Origin: Sporisorium sorghi
Taxonomy: Eukaryota > Basidiomycota > Ustilaginomycetes > Ustilaginales > Ustilaginaceae
Direction of reading: 5' to 3'
Assembly (NCBI GenBank): GCA_023212695.1
Contig: JALCCG010000074.1
Span: forward strand, 17,123-81,122
Length of the DNA stretch: 64,000 bases
This document shows positions 18,925-28,890 of the stretch, piece by piece. A program made the position numbers and the translations under genes. How positions within the stretch are numbered: the first letter of the stretch is position 1; every line of letters starts with the position of its first letter. The notes under the pieces are model-generated. The model was not told the origin of the DNA, searched no databases, and saw only the letters and a program-made list of their open reading frames with translations.

Positions 18925-19917
18925 CTAAACAGCAAGCTTATCATGTGAAAGAGCAAGCTTATCATGCGAAAGAGCAGCTGTGATTCCCGAATATTGAAAC
19001 CAGTCATCCAGCCGCTCTTTCCATGTTAACGTTTTGGCAAATCCGTAGTCAAATAGCTTTCGGGTCTCCTCAAATCTTGCTTCTTTGGATTCAGTTCCCA
19101 TGACAACCGCGATAAGCCGGCTGCCTTGCTTCTCGGCTGTACCCGTGAAACAGTACCCTGCGTTGACCGTGTATCCTGTCTTTAAGCCGTCTGTACCTTC
19201 ATAAGAGTAGGGGCCTCCCAGTGACGGCAGCATCCAGTTGGTGTTGCTTAAATATAAATTTCGTCCACTTATTTTCGTTTGAGTCTTGCTGGAGGTGCTG
19301 AGAATATCGGGGTGGCTTTTAATCAAATGCGCGGCAAGCTTGGCAGTGTCTTCGGCTGTCATAACGGTTTCTCTCTCCGAAGACCATTCCTGGTCCTTGT
19401 CCGTATGGCTCTCTACGCCCGAAGCATTCACGAAATGCGTAGCACTGGACAGCCCGATCTCTTTAGCCTTGGCATTCATCTTCTGGACAAACGCCTCCTC
19501 GGAACCTGCAAAATGCTCCGCAAGAGCGACGGCGGCATCATTGGCCGAATAAACCGTTATGCTCTGGAACAACTCGCGCACCGTAAGGAATTCACCGGAC
19601 TTTAAGGCAATCTTAATTCCACTTACGCCGCTTGCCGTATCGCTGATCTGAACTTCATCATCCCAGGATTTTTTTCCTGTTTTGATATCATCCAGTATCA
19701 CCAATTCTGTCATCAGCTTGGACATGCTTGCAGGCGGTAAGGGGATATCGCCGTTCTCGCTGAGCAAAATACGCCCGGTGTTCAGATCCATCAAGACAAC
19801 CGCTCGCGCGTTCACCTTGGGCCTAAACCCCGCTCGTTCTATATTTCCTATGACCACCGCCCCAATGGGTACGGTTATTAACAATACCATCACCAGCCAA
19901 AGCCACCGTTTTTTCAT
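18925..19917 (-). CDS. D-alanyl-D-alanine carboxypeptidase (DacA/PBP5 type)
   Basis: 330-aa serine penicillin-binding protein that trims the terminal D-Ala of peptidoglycan stem peptides. An N-terminal signal anchor (residues 4-24) leads into the S11 domain. Active-site motifs are SMSK at 64-67 (nucleophile Ser64), SAN at 124-126 and KTG at 246-248. Unlike full DacA it lacks a long C-terminal beta domain and amphipathic anchor. It ends in a tandem copy ALSHDKL-ALSHDKL, encoded by a near-perfect 21-bp direct repeat. GGAGGG precedes the ATG. Monocistronic. Confidence 0.92.
   Translation of the reverse strand: MKKRWLWLVMVLLITVPIGAVVIGNIERAGFRPKVNARAVVLMDLNTGRILLSENGDIPLPPASMSKLMTELVILDDIKTGKKSWDDEVQISDTASGVSGIKIALKSGEFLTVRELFQSITVYSANDAAVALAEHFAGSEEAFVQKMNAKAKEIGLSSATHFVNASGVESHTDKDQEWSSERETVMTAEDTAKLAAHLIKSHPDILSTSSKTQTKISGRNLYLSNTNWMLPSLGGPYSYEGTDGLKTGYTVNAGYCFTGTAEKQGSRLIAVVMGTESKEARFEETRKLFDYGFAKTLTWKERLDDWFQYSGITAALSHDKLALSHDKLAV
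18930..18974. repeat. Tandem 21-bp repeat at the 3' end of the DD-carboxypeptidase gene
   Basis: Two adjacent units of GCAAGCTTATCATGNGAAAGA differ at one base and keep the reading frame, duplicating seven residues just before the stop. This suggests a recent slippage duplication. Confidence 0.75.
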
Positions 19918-20023
19918 AGAATTTAGCCCTCCATACTATTAGACGGATGAAACGGGCATTTGGTCTGCTTTTTTTCAAAAAAAATATTTAGGAATATTTG
20001 TAAGTTCATTCACTGGTTTAACG

Positions 20024-20065
20024 GAAAAAAGGACCCCCATCCGCCCATAGACGGAGGAAATCCTT
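20024..20065 (-). terminator. Terminator of the oligopeptide ABC operon
   Basis: Minus-strand stem with AAGGA / TCCTT and TCCGTC / GGCGGA pairings followed by TTTTTT. About 70 bp past the last operon gene. Confidence 0.7.
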
Positions 20066-20134
20066 CAGTAACTCTGTTAAACTTCTTATCCATATGAAGT
20101 TAATTGTCAGAAAACTTAGATAAGAAGAGTCATA

Positions 20135-21100
20135 TTAAGCGTAGTGACAAGCTACAAAATGATTATCGCCCATATTGCGGTATTCTGGAATCTCCTGTTT
20201 GCACAGATCCGAAGCCAGCGGACAGCGAGTGTGGAACTTACAGCCGGATGGCGGATTCGCCGGGCTTGGAATGTCGCCTTTCAGTACGATCCGATCGCGC
20301 TTCAGCGTTGGATCCGGTACGGGTACGGCCGACAGCAACGCTTTGGTATAAGGATGGAGCGGATTGCGGAACAGCTCTTCCTTGCTGGCCATTTCTACCA
20401 TCGATCCCAGATACATTACCCCAATTCGATTGCACAAATGCTCTACAACGCTGAGATCATGAGAAATGAACAGATAGGTCAACTGCTTCTCACGCTGCAA
20501 GTCACTAAGCAAGTTGATGATTTGCGCTTGGATTGAAACATCCAATGCCGATACGGGCTCATCCGCTACGATAAAGTCGGGATTTAGAATCAACGCACGG
20601 GCAATCCCGATCCGTTGTCGTTGTCCGCCAGAGAATTCATGCGGATAACGATCATAGTGATATGCGGCAAGGCCGCAGATCTCAAGCGTTTCAATAACCC
20701 GGTCTTTAAGTTCTCTGCGATTAACTAAGCCGTGGTCAATCAGAGCCTCGCCAATCGCTTCCCCTACTTTAATTCTTGGGTTCAGCGAGCTAAATGGATC
20801 CTGAAACACGATTTGCATTTTCGGACGAAGTGCACGCAATTTCTCTTTAGATAATGAATGGATATCCTGACCATTGAAGATTACTTTACCTTCTGTTTTT
20901 TCCAGCAAGCGAAGAATGGTCCGGCCAATGGTGCTCTTACCGCAGCCTGATTCGCCTACAAGCCCAAAGGATTCGCCTTTGTTAATGGAAAAGCTGACGC
21001 CATCGACCGCTTTTACATTGCCCACCGTCCGCTGCAATATGCCGCCGGTAATGGGAAAGTATTTCTTCAAACCATCAATTTCGACCAGTGCCTGACTCAT
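20135..21100 (-). CDS. Oligopeptide ABC transporter ATPase (OppF/AppF type)
   Basis: 321-aa ATPase, one of the two that power a peptide importer. Walker [10 protein letters not shown] is at residues 49-57, with [13 protein letters not shown], signature FSGGQRQR, Walker [13 protein letters not shown] and switch SHDLSVV. The C-terminal oligopeptide-specific extension carries the Cys pattern GCKFHTRCP...C...C, found in OppF/DppF proteins and known in some members to hold an iron-sulfur cluster. ATGA overlap with the upstream ATPase. Last gene of the operon. Confidence 0.93.
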   Translation of the reverse strand: MSQALVEIDGLKKYFPITGGILQRTVGNVKAVDGVSFSINKGESFGLVGESGCGKSTIGRTILRLLEKTEGKVIFNGQDIHSLSKEKLRALRPKMQIVFQDPFSSLNPRIKVGEAIGEALIDHGLVNRRELKDRVIETLEICGLAAYHYDRYPHEFSGGQRQRIGIARALILNPDFIVADEPVSALDVSIQAQIINLLSDLQREKQLTYLFISHDLSVVEHLCNRIGVMYLGSMVEMASKEELFRNPLHPYTKALLSAVPVPDPTLKRDRIVLKGDIPSPANPPSGCKFHTRCPLASDLCKQEIPEYRNMGDNHFVACHYA

Positions 21101-22074
21101 TGTGCTTTCCCCTCCTCTTCATACAACCAGCAAGCGACCTTGTGGCCATTCGGATCGGTACCGAGCGGAGGTGTTTTCTCTGTACATATCTGCATGCACG
21201 ATTCACAGCGATCATGGAAATGACAGTTGTCTCCAAGATCCACCGGGTTTGGTACCTGTCCCGGAATTGAGTACAGACGTTCCTGCGTCTGGTTAATAAT
21301 CGGTTTAGCTTTCAGAAGTCCTTTGGTATAAGGATGCTTCGGATGCTTGAAGAGCTCGATAACAGGCGCTTCTTCAATGACTTTACCTGCATACATAACT
21401 ACAACATAATCCGCCATCTCGGCGACCACACCCAGGTCATGCGTAATTAACATAATGGATGTGTTCAGCTTCCCTTTAATATCGCGCATCAGATCCAGAA
21501 TCTGGGCCTGAATCGTAACGTCGAGTGCTGTTGTTGGCTCATCAGCGATCAAGAGCTTCGGATTACAGCTGAGTGCAATGGCAATCATGATCCGCTGGCG
21601 CATACCGCCACTAAGTTCATGCGGATAGGAGTCGAAAATCTTCTCCGCACGCGGAATCCCAACGAGATTAATGAGGTCAATTGCACGTTTTTTTGCTTCT
21701 TTACGATTAACCAACTGATGAAGCAGAATCGGTTCAACAATTTGTTCCCCGATCGTCAATACCGGGTTAAGTGAGGTCATCGGTTCCTGGAAGATCATGG
21801 CGATATCATTACCACGAATCAAGCTCATTTCGCGCTTGCTCATCTTCAGAAGGTCCTTGCCATCATAAAAAATCTCGCCCCCTACTGGAGGTGTATCAAT
21901 TAAACGCATGAGTGACATGGCTGTCACGCTTTTACCACAGCCCGATTCACCTACCACGCACAGTGTTTCGCCTTCACGGATTTTGAAGCTGACATCGTCG
22001 ACGGCTTTTACAGTACCTGCGGAGGTTTGAAAATGCGTTTTTAAATTACGGAATTCAACTAATTCTTTTGCCAT
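21097..22074 (-). CDS. Oligopeptide ABC transporter ATPase (OppD/AppD type)
   Basis: 325-aa ATPase partner. Walker [29 protein letters not shown], signature LSGGMRQR and Walker [13 protein letters not shown] are all intact. The C-terminal extension has [14 protein letters not shown], again the OppD/F cysteine set. The start is fixed by AGGAG 8 nt upstream of the ATG and by the usual [14 protein letters not shown] opening. It follows the OppC-like permease after 11 nt and overlaps the OppF-like gene by 4 nt. Confidence 0.93.
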   Translation of the reverse strand: MAKELVEFRNLKTHFQTSAGTVKAVDDVSFKIREGETLCVVGESGCGKSVTAMSLMRLIDTPPVGGEIFYDGKDLLKMSKREMSLIRGNDIAMIFQEPMTSLNPVLTIGEQIVEPILLHQLVNRKEAKKRAIDLINLVGIPRAEKIFDSYPHELSGGMRQRIMIAIALSCNPKLLIADEPTTALDVTIQAQILDLMRDIKGKLNTSIMLITHDLGVVAEMADYVVVMYAGKVIEEAPVIELFKHPKHPYTKGLLKAKPIINQTQERLYSIPGQVPNPVDLGDNCHFHDRCESCMQICTEKTPPLGTDPNGHKVACWLYEEEGKAQ

Positions 22075-22085
22075 ATTCGCATCTC

Positions 22086-23009
22086 CTACTTCTTCATTTT
22101 CGGGTCAAGTGCGTCGCGAAGCCCGTCACCAATCAAGTTGATTGCTACAACCGTTACAAGAATACACATGCCTGGCGGTATCCAGAGCCACGGTCTCTTA
22201 CGGAAGTCAATCAAATTGTTTGCGGCTGAGATCATATTCCCCCATGATGGCGTTGGTGGAACAACACCAACCCCGAGAAAGCTTAATGCAGATTCATAAA
22301 TAATCGCACCTGCTACGCCTAATGTTGCCGATACAATAATGATAGGAATCGTATTGGGCAGCAAATGGCGGAAGATTTTCCGACGATCTTTAAGCCCCAA
22401 AGCTTCCGTTGCCTGCATAAACTCCTGTTCACGAAGAGTCAATATTTGCCCCCGCACGAGACGGGAAATACCGCTCCAGCCGAGTACACCGATAATCAGC
22501 ATTAGGAAATAGATACGATCTGCTGGTTCGACCTTCAAGTCGGACAAGATAGCACCCAAAATGATGAGGATCGGCAGTGTAGGCAAAGCCATGAAGATGT
22601 CAGCCATACGCATAATCAGCGTATCTACCCATCTGCGATAAAATCCTGCCAAAGCGCCAAGGGTGGCACCGATAATAATGGAAATCCCTGTGGCTACAAG
22701 TCCAACCGTAAGGGATATTCTGCCCGCGAGCATCATACGCAGGAGAATGTCACGCCCCAGTTTATCGGTTCCTAGCCAGAACTTCGAGCTTGGGGGCAAA
22801 TTCTTGTCAGCTACACTGTAATCATATAAGGAATAAGGTGAGAATACTGGGCCAACAAAACATAATAAAAACATAAATACGATTATGAAAAGTCCAATGA
22901 CAGCGAGACGGTTTCTGGAAAAACGGCGAATAGCTATTCGCCATGGAGAATCCGGCTGCTTCTTCTGAACTGGTAGATTCGTTTTTAATGGTGCAGCCTC
23001 TGCGGACAA
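22086..23009 (-). CDS. Oligopeptide ABC transporter permease (OppC/AppC type)
   Basis: 307-aa inner permease with about six membrane segments. An N-terminal cytoplasmic tail holds the OppC_N motif (PWRIAIRRFSRNRLAVIGL). The BPD-transporter EAA-like loop reads EALGLKDRRKIFRHLLPNTIP. The start is a TTG 6-7 nt after AGGAGGAG; no ATG fits as well. It lies 12 nt downstream of the OppB-like gene. Confidence 0.93.
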   Translation of the reverse strand: MSAEAAPLKTNLPVQKKQPDSPWRIAIRRFSRNRLAVIGLFIIVFMFLLCFVGPVFSPYSLYDYSVADKNLPPSSKFWLGTDKLGRDILLRMMLAGRISLTVGLVATGISIIIGATLGALAGFYRRWVDTLIMRMADIFMALPTLPILIILGAILSDLKVEPADRIYFLMLIIGVLGWSGISRLVRGQILTLREQEFMQATEALGLKDRRKIFRHLLPNTIPIIIVSATLGVAGAIIYESALSFLGVGVVPPTPSWGNMISAANNLIDFRKRPWLWIPPGMCILVTVVAINLIGDGLRDALDPKMKK

Positions 23010-23021
23010 ATGAATCTCCTC

Positions 23022-23984
23022 CTACTTTAAGCGAATTCTTGGATCTGCAGCTCCATACAGAACGTCAGACAACAGGTTGCCGAGAAGTGTCAGTATAGAT
23101 ATGAATACCGTGAAACCTAGCATAAACGGATAATCCCGCATGCTGATGGATTCCAGATATACTTGACCTACCCCGGGCCAGATGAAAATCTTCTCCAAAA
23201 TGATGGCCCCACCAAATAAGCTTGGTAGTTCGAAGCCCATCAAAGTGATCGCAGGGAGCATTGCATTGCGCAGCGCATGCTTGAAGATAACCGTACGTTC
23301 TTTCAAGCCTTTAGCCCGAGCAGTCCGAATGTAATCCTGACGGATAACTTCCAGCATGCTTGTACGGAAATACCGCGTCAAACCACCTGTGCTTAGCATG
23401 GTAAGTACGGTAACCGGCATGAACATATGCCATGCAATATCAACAAGTTGATCCCATGTGTTTCCATTAAACCCTGAAGTCTTCATGCCGCCAACCGGGA
23501 ACCACCCTAAATCCAAAGCTAAAAACTTGATAAGAAGGAGTCCAATAAAGAAAGAAGGCAGTGACATACACAAAAAGATAACTAATGTGACAATCTTATC
23601 AAATAAAGAGTATTGGAACTTGGCTGAGAATACGCCAGCAAATATTGCAATAATCCAACTCAATATCAAACTGAAAAAGGCAATAAAAAAGGAATTCCAT
23701 ACATAGTTCCCCATTACGGTTGTAACAGGTTGTTTGTGCACAAGGGAATCTCCGAGATTACCCTTTAACATATTGCCGACCCACGTCAGGTAACGCTCGA
23801 CTGGCGGCTTATCCAAACCGTAAATTGCCCGAAGCTGTGCTGCCTTCTCAGCAGTCATCGTCGGGTTGTTCACTGCAGTGATATAATCACCTGGTACCAA
23901 AGATGATATAGCAAATATGATAATGGAAATCCCGATCATTGTCGGGATAATCTGCAGCAGCCTCCGGATAATGTACTGCTTCAT
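23022..23984 (-). CDS. Oligopeptide ABC transporter permease (OppB/AppB type)
   Basis: 320-aa permease starting with the family hallmark MKQYIIRRLLQIIPTMIGI. It has six membrane segments, a periplasmic loop after the first, and the EAA-like loop ARAKGLKERTVIFKHALRNA. GGAGGAAT precedes the ATG. It is separated from the binding-protein gene by 66 bp that fold into a stem-loop. Confidence 0.93.
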   Translation of the reverse strand: MKQYIIRRLLQIIPTMIGISIIIFAISSLVPGDYITAVNNPTMTAEKAAQLRAIYGLDKPPVERYLTWVGNMLKGNLGDSLVHKQPVTTVMGNYVWNSFFIAFFSLILSWIIAIFAGVFSAKFQYSLFDKIVTLVIFLCMSLPSFFIGLLLIKFLALDLGWFPVGGMKTSGFNGNTWDQLVDIAWHMFMPVTVLTMLSTGGLTRYFRTSMLEVIRQDYIRTARAKGLKERTVIFKHALRNAMLPAITLMGFELPSLFGGAIILEKIFIWPGVGQVYLESISMRDYPFMLGFTVFISILTLLGNLLSDVLYGAADPRIRLK

Positions 23985-24009
23985 AATATTCCTCCCGGCT
24001 TATAAGTGG

Positions 24010-24039
24010 ATATGCCCAGCTCTTGCGAGCTGAGCATAT
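24010..24039 (-). promoter_or_regulatory. Intra-operon stem-loop between binding protein and permease genes
   Basis: 13-bp arms (24010-24022 and 24027-24039) pair with one mismatch around loop GCAA on the minus strand. No U tract follows. Such elements commonly stabilise the upstream mRNA segment, or partly terminate, so that the binding protein is made in excess. The role here is inferred from position. Confidence 0.5.
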
Positions 24040-24050
24040 GTTTCTTGATG

Positions 24051-25817
24051 CTATTGTTCAATTTCCGCTTTGTAAAGATCAATAGCGAAAGTTTTGTAAG
24101 GCGTAATATCGATGCCGTTCAATCTGGAGTTGATTGTCCATGCATCACGTCTTTGATAAATCGGGAGGTCCGGAACATCTGCGTTCAGAATTCGATATGC
24201 TTCTGCATAAGCTGCTTTACGTTCTTCCAGATCAAAGGCGTTCAAACCTTTTTTCATAGCTGCGTCATAAGCAGGATTGGAGTATCCGATATCGTTCTGA
24301 TTTCCATCCGTAATATATACAGTGGAGTCTGGATCTGGAGTCAAGCCCCATGCAGCAAAGAACATTTCGAACTCGCCTTTATCCTTCTTGTCCATGATGG
24401 CGTTAAAATCCAAAGTTTCTGCGGTTAATTTGATACCCAACTCTTGGTAATTTTGAGTCATTACTGGAATCAGTGCATCAATTACCGGGTTGTCTGCTGT
24501 AGCAGAGAAATGAATTTCAAATTTCTTGCCTTCTTTTTCGCGGATGCCGTCAGCACCTGGTGCCCAGCCTGCTTCATCAAGAAGCTGCTTCGCTTTCTCC
24601 ATATCAAACTCGTGAGGCTCAATGCCTTCTTCTGTGTAAGCCCATGATTGGCTGGACTGTGGAATGTTGATCACGTTAGCATATTGACCATAGATGATTT
24701 CTACAACCTCTGCACGGTTCAAACCATAGATCAAAGCCTGACGGACTTTAGGATCTTGGAATTTTGGATCTTTATGGTTCATTGCAACATAGCCATAACC
24801 ATTGGTTGGGAAAATGTTAATGTCCAGGAAGCCCATTTCTTTCAAAGCCTCTACATTATCCTCGTTTACTGTAACCATATCCATATCGATCTCACCGGAT
24901 TGGAACATAGCCAATCTGGTTTCTTCAGTTGTTGTTTTGTAAATTACGTTTTTGATTTTTGGTGCGCCCAGGAAATAGTTAGGATTTGCTTCCAATACTA
25001 CCTCTTGACCTGGGGAGAAGCTCTTCAGTACATATTGACCGCTGCCAATAGGTTTAGCGTGCAGTTCTTTCATGTACTCGAGATTTCCTTGCTTGTAACC
25101 TTTGCCATAGTAAGATTCTGGAACAAACGAAACGGTTCCGAGATTGTCTTTTGTCATCGCATTTGCTTCTGTAACTTCAATTTCAATCGTGTTATCATCG
25201 ATAACTTTAATACCGGAAATATCGGTAGCTTTGCCTTCGTTATACTCTTTACCGCCTTTGATGTTGACAGACAGCATATCGGTTTGACCGTCATAGCTGG
25301 AATCATGATAAACCTTCATTGCAAACGCATAATCTTTTACTGTAACCGGGTCACCGTTTGAATAGGTAACGCCTGGTTTCAATTTGAATGTATACTTCAA
25401 CTTATCCTCGGAAACCTCAACACTTTCAGCCAAACGGTTCGCGTAAGTACCGTCACCTTGAATAGAGAAGAAAGAGTCGAACATAGCTTCTACAACAAAT
25501 TTGTCATATGCAGTTTGCCAGTAGAATGGGCTAAATACCCCTTTTGGTGCTGTCATACCAACAATAAGTGTATCTTTACGATTCAATGCAGCTGCTGGGT
25601 TCAATGATGGATCAGTAGCTTCGAAGTAACCTTGGCTCTCATCTCCACCTTCGGCTGGCGGTTCTGTAGTTTCTGTGCCATTGCCTTCAGCTGGTGGTTG
25701 CTCTGTTTGCTCCCCTTGACTTGGTGGCTGTTCTGCTGTTCCTCCGCCCGAGCACGCTGCCAGAACCGTAACGGCCATGAGCATGATCACGAACAAGAGT
25801 GACATTCTTTTCTTCAT
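24051..25817 (-). CDS. Oligopeptide-binding lipoprotein (OppA/AppA type, SBP family 5)
   Basis: 588-aa solute-binding lipoprotein that delivers peptides to the permease. The lipoprotein signal peptide ends in LAAC with Cys at about residue 22. Then come a Pro/Glu/Gly/Thr linker (about 25-65), the SBP_bac_5 domain with YTFKLKPGVTYSNGDPVT near residue 150, and a peptide-binding lobe through to the C-terminus. GAGGAGG precedes the ATG. First gene of the operon; the cargo cannot be told from sequence alone. Confidence 0.93.
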   Translation of the reverse strand: MKKRMSLLFVIMLMAVTVLAACSGGGTAEQPPSQGEQTEQPPAEGNGTETTEPPAEGGDESQGYFEATDPSLNPAAALNRKDTLIVGMTAPKGVFSPFYWQTAYDKFVVEAMFDSFFSIQGDGTYANRLAESVEVSEDKLKYTFKLKPGVTYSNGDPVTVKDYAFAMKVYHDSSYDGQTDMLSVNIKGGKEYNEGKATDISGIKVIDDNTIEIEVTEANAMTKDNLGTVSFVPESYYGKGYKQGNLEYMKELHAKPIGSGQYVLKSFSPGQEVVLEANPNYFLGAPKIKNVIYKTTTEETRLAMFQSGEIDMDMVTVNEDNVEALKEMGFLDINIFPTNGYGYVAMNHKDPKFQDPKVRQALIYGLNRAEVVEIIYGQYANVINIPQSSQSWAYTEEGIEPHEFDMEKAKQLLDEAGWAPGADGIREKEGKKFEIHFSATADNPVIDALIPVMTQNYQELGIKLTAETLDFNAIMDKKDKGEFEMFFAAWGLTPDPDSTVYITDGNQNDIGYSNPAYDAAMKKGLNAFDLEERKAAYAEAYRILNADVPDLPIYQRRDAWTINSRLNGIDITPYKTFAIDLYKAEIEQ

Positions 25818-26456
25818 GCGAATCCTCCTCTTAAAAAATGTTGTTGCTATAAATTATCAGGACGAATATTGAAATCATCCTTAAATAATTTCGGGTACTT
25901 ATACTTAAAAGTTCCTGGGATGTCATTGCATGATGTGAAATAAATTGAAAGATTTACAGAAAATATACCATTGGTCAATTAGTGCCAAAGTCTCTAGCAA
26001 TATCTTCTTGCCTATAAAATTAATGTTATGATACGTGTAAATTTAGGTAACGTCAATTACTTTTTTTCATTTTTCTCAAAAATCATGTTTTTAACGTCGT
26101 TTTTGGGGGTAATAATTAAGTTTATTTCCGTTGTATATCCTTAGTTTACTGAAAATGTATGTAATATCAAGATTTATTTACAATAAATAACTATAAACTC
26201 ATTGGTATTTGCACTGTTTACGTCATGAATCATAACACAGTATTTTATTAATCATTTAAAACCTTTTGTTTTTCAATATTTCGGTCAACTAAATGTTATG
26301 TTATATTACACAATACCATTTAGTTCCTTCTTGATAAAGCAAGAACTTAATTCCATGTTATATATCATTCTGACCATAAGCTTTTACTCGTTATTAGATG
26401 ACGTAATTCATCCGCTTTCCATATTTTCATAGTTTAGTCCACTGCTCCATTAACGC
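25818..26456. other. AT-rich intergenic region upstream of the peptide operon
   Basis: About 640 bp without a credible gene. It contains the candidate promoter described separately and many AT tracts. I see no riboswitch-like or T-box-like structure. Confidence 0.5.
25898..25926 (-). promoter_or_regulatory. Candidate promoter of the oligopeptide operon
   Basis: Minus strand: ATGACA, 17-nt spacer, TATAAG, ending about 80 bp before the binding-protein start. A second candidate further upstream (TTGACC, 16 nt, TAAATC, near 25950-25980) is weaker. Confidence 0.4.
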
Positions 26457-26494
26457 TAAAAAAGCAACCCGAGCACAGCTCCAGATTGCTTTTT
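26457..26494 (-). terminator. Terminator after the SRAP-like gene
   Basis: Minus-strand stem AAGCAATCTGGAGC / GCTCGGGTTGCTT with loop TGT, then TTTT. About 50 bp past the stop. Confidence 0.75.
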
Positions 26495-26545
26495 GCTTTG
26501 AATTCCATGTCAGATAAATCGACCTTTGTCTTTCATACTTACGAA

Positions 26546-27220
26546 CTATAGGTTCTTCACCCAAGCTAATTTTAAATCCATTTCTTCAATACACTGCTGA
26601 TGATCATGCGAATCGTCAGCTATAAGTGGTGTTACTGGATACATCCGCATCTGTCCCCGATACGTGTTAAGCAGCGGATAGACCGCATTCGTTCCCTGGA
26701 CCTCAGGATCTAACCACTTGCGCATATTCTCTTCTGACAAAATAGCTGGCATGCGTGTTTCGAATTCCCGAATGGCTTCATTCGCTTCTGTCATTAAGAC
26801 CGTGCATGTTCTCATTTCGTTGCCTCTGGCATCCCGCCATGTCTCATATAGCCCTGCCATGCCGAAAATTTCATTCTCCCCGATAACCGTTCTGACAGCA
26901 TAACCCCGTTTACCAATCGTTCTCCAGTAATATAAACCGTTGCATGGAATAACGCATCGTCTCGTATCGATTGCTCTCCGGTATGTTGGGTTCTGATCCA
27001 CTGTCGTAAAATCGGCATTGACCGCGTCCTTTCCCCAATAAGGAACCAGCCCCCAGCGATACTCATCAAGCACGCGCTCCCCCTGCTCCTGTACGATGAC
27101 AGGCATGGTTTGGGTTGGACTAATATTATACCGGCTCTTATAATAATACATTACCCGATGGATACCAAAACGTTCATTCACCTCATCGATCCCTGCGGAT
27201 AGTGAGAATCTTCTGCACAT
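26546..27220 (-). CDS. Divergent SRAP (YedK/HMCES-like) family protein
   Basis: 224 aa. SRAP proteins crosslink through Cys2 to abasic sites in single-stranded DNA. Here Cys2 is kept (MCRRFSLS; the usual opening is MCGRF) and so is RWGLVPYWGKD with Asn68. Two expected catalytic residues are changed: GLYYW at 95-99 has Tyr98 where the family has Glu (GFYEW), and FETRMP at 153-158 has Glu154 where the family has His. The usual NARAET is NADFTT. The fold is therefore SRAP, but the chemistry may be limited to Cys capture or lost. The start at 27220 is set by AAAAGGAGG and by the need for Cys at position 2. Single gene. Confidence 0.85.
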   Translation of the reverse strand: MCRRFSLSAGIDEVNERFGIHRVMYYYKSRYNISPTQTMPVIVQEQGERVLDEYRWGLVPYWGKDAVNADFTTVDQNPTYRRAIDTRRCVIPCNGLYYWRTIGKRGYAVRTVIGENEIFGMAGLYETWRDARGNEMRTCTVLMTEANEAIREFETRMPAILSEENMRKWLDPEVQGTNAVYPLLNTYRGQMRMYPVTPLIADDSHDHQQCIEEMDLKLAWVKNL

Positions 27221-28002
27221 ACAACTACCTCCTTTTTCCTTATCGTTTGGATAATGGAGGAGGAATATGCATAATAAGACTAACATCATTGAGCTTCCAC
27301 TTCATGTACGCTTGTATCCCTGGAGTGGACATCAGGGAACTGAAAGATTTCTGCAAATTTTATGTAATCACAATATTAAATTTTCTTTAGTGCACTATTA
27401 CAGCAATGTGCGTTCTCTCTGATTAAATATGCAGAACATCCTCTTCTATATAGAGGCATAAATGATGCTGTAATGATCTCATTTTTCGATACATCTCTTG
27501 TAGATTTCTTGGACTGTTTATTTAATGGGATTTCATGCTTATTTAAGGTGGCCTATGTATAGCTATATATAATAGAAGGAATTTTTTTCGAAGGGTGGTT
27601 TTCAGCCGTTTATTTTTAATTTTTCTTTCTGAATGAAGGTCTAAATCATTCTTGACAATGTATTGCTTGCAATAGACAATGTCCATTTGAAACAGACAGG
27701 GTTTCAGGGCTTTAAAACTGGAAAGCTTTACACCGCACTTGTATTTCTTATGCACAGCCATGTAATCAAAATGTACACTCAGAGGAGACAGTATTCTTCT
27801 ACGAAGACATTGTATCCCAACATTTGGTTAAACCGATACTACATAAATTTGATGATTACTTTCATGCTGTGATGATATGAGCCCAGCATTTTCTCTTTGC
27901 TGATCGTTCAGCTTATATCAGAGGGGCAATTAATACCTCTAGCAAGAAGGATCATGCCTGCTAAGCTACCTCTGCTCGCAGACAAGCTTTGACTTACACA
28001 AT
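27221..28002. other. Intergenic region, no supported gene
   Basis: Roughly 780 AT-rich bp between the SRAP-like gene and the ribosomal operon terminator. Small frames at 27543-27761 (minus) and 27663-27872 (plus) overlap each other on opposite strands, lack ribosome sites and look random. I see no RNA structure that I can name. Confidence 0.5.
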
Positions 28003-28040
28003 AAAAAAGCGATCCAGCCCATGGTTTGGCTGGATCGCTT
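28003..28040 (-). terminator. Terminator of the rpsF-ssb-rpsR operon
   Basis: Perfect 13-bp stem AAGCGATCCAGCC / GGCTGGATCGCTT with an 8-nt loop and TTTTTTA on the minus strand. Confidence 0.9.
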
Positions 28041-28052
28041 GAACACAAATGA

Positions 28053-28325
28053 TTACTCAGTTGTGTATGGAAGCAATGCGATTTGACGGGAGCGTTTGAT
28101 CGCAATCGTCAGAGCACGCTGGTATTTAGCACTAGTGCCTGTTACACGACGAGGCAAGATTTTTCCGCGCTCGCTGATGAATTTTTTGAGCAGATCTGTA
28201 TCTTTATAATCAATGTGAGTGATTTTGTTCACAGTGAAGAAACATACTTTACGACGCTTGTTGCGGCCGCCACGGCGTGCCGGTCTTTTGTCGTTGTCTC
28301 CGCCTTCTCTTTGTTTAAAAGCCAT
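28053..28325 (-). CDS. rpsR: 30S ribosomal protein S18
   Basis: 90-aa S18. A basic, Arg/Gly-rich N-terminus leads to the conserved core [37 protein letters not shown] and [14 protein letters not shown]. It pairs with S6 on the platform of the 30S subunit. Third gene of the operon, 21 nt downstream of ssb. Part of the S6:S18 autoregulation expected at the leader of rpsF. Confidence 0.98.
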   Translation of the reverse strand: MAFKQREGGDNDKRPARRGGRNKRRKVCFFTVNKITHIDYKDTDLLKKFISERGKILPRRVTGTSAKYQRALTIAIKRSRQIALLPYTTE

Positions 28326-28346
28326 GCGTTGTCAGTCCTTTCCGTA

Positions 28347-28844
28347 TTAAAATGGCAAATCATCATCCGATATATCGATCGGTTTTCCTTCATCGGAAAA
28401 AGGATCCTGATTGTTGTTTCGCGAGTAGTTATTGTTCCCACGGTTTCCGCCGCTGCTATTGCTGCTGCTGCTTCCTCCGCTGAACGACGATTCCTCACGA
28501 GTTCCTCCGCCACCGCTTGTTTCACGGTTTGACTCCAAGAAGCGAACATTATCGGCAATGACTTCGGTGACGTATACACGCTTACCTTCGTTATTCTCGT
28601 AATTCCGCACTTGAATGCGCCCCTCTACAGCCGTCAGACGGCCTTTGCGCAGATAGTTGGCACAAGTCTCCGCAAGCTGTCTCCAGGTCACGACCGGAAT
28701 AAAATCCGCTTCGCGCTCCCCGCCTTGTCCAGTAAATGGACGATCAACAGCAAGTGTAAATTGCGTTACAGCAACACCTGAAGGAGTATATCGCAGCTCG
28801 GGATCCTTAGTCAGTCGGCCAATCAAAATGACACGGTTCAACAA
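28347..28844 (-). CDS. ssb: Single-stranded DNA-binding protein SSB
   Basis: 165 aa. The OB fold (about residues 1-106, [20 protein letters not shown]) is followed by a Gly/Ser/Asn-rich flexible linker and the acidic tip DDDLPF that recruits replication and repair partners. The start is TTG (two TTG codons in a row; the first is 6 nt from GGAGGGG). Typical rpsF-ssb-rpsR order. Confidence 0.97.
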   Translation of the reverse strand: MLNRVILIGRLTKDPELRYTPSGVAVTQFTLAVDRPFTGQGGEREADFIPVVTWRQLAETCANYLRKGRLTAVEGRIQVRNYENNEGKRVYVTEVIADNVRFLESNRETSGGGGTREESSFSGGSSSSNSSGGNRGNNNYSRNNNQDPFSDEGKPIDISDDDLPF

Positions 28845-28890
28845 TCCAATCCCCTCCTAGAACGAAATCAATTACAAAGTCCTCTACATC

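Noticed and set aside
27543..27872. Two small overlapping frames on opposite strands after the SRAP-like gene
   Set aside because: AT-rich random-looking peptides without start signals.
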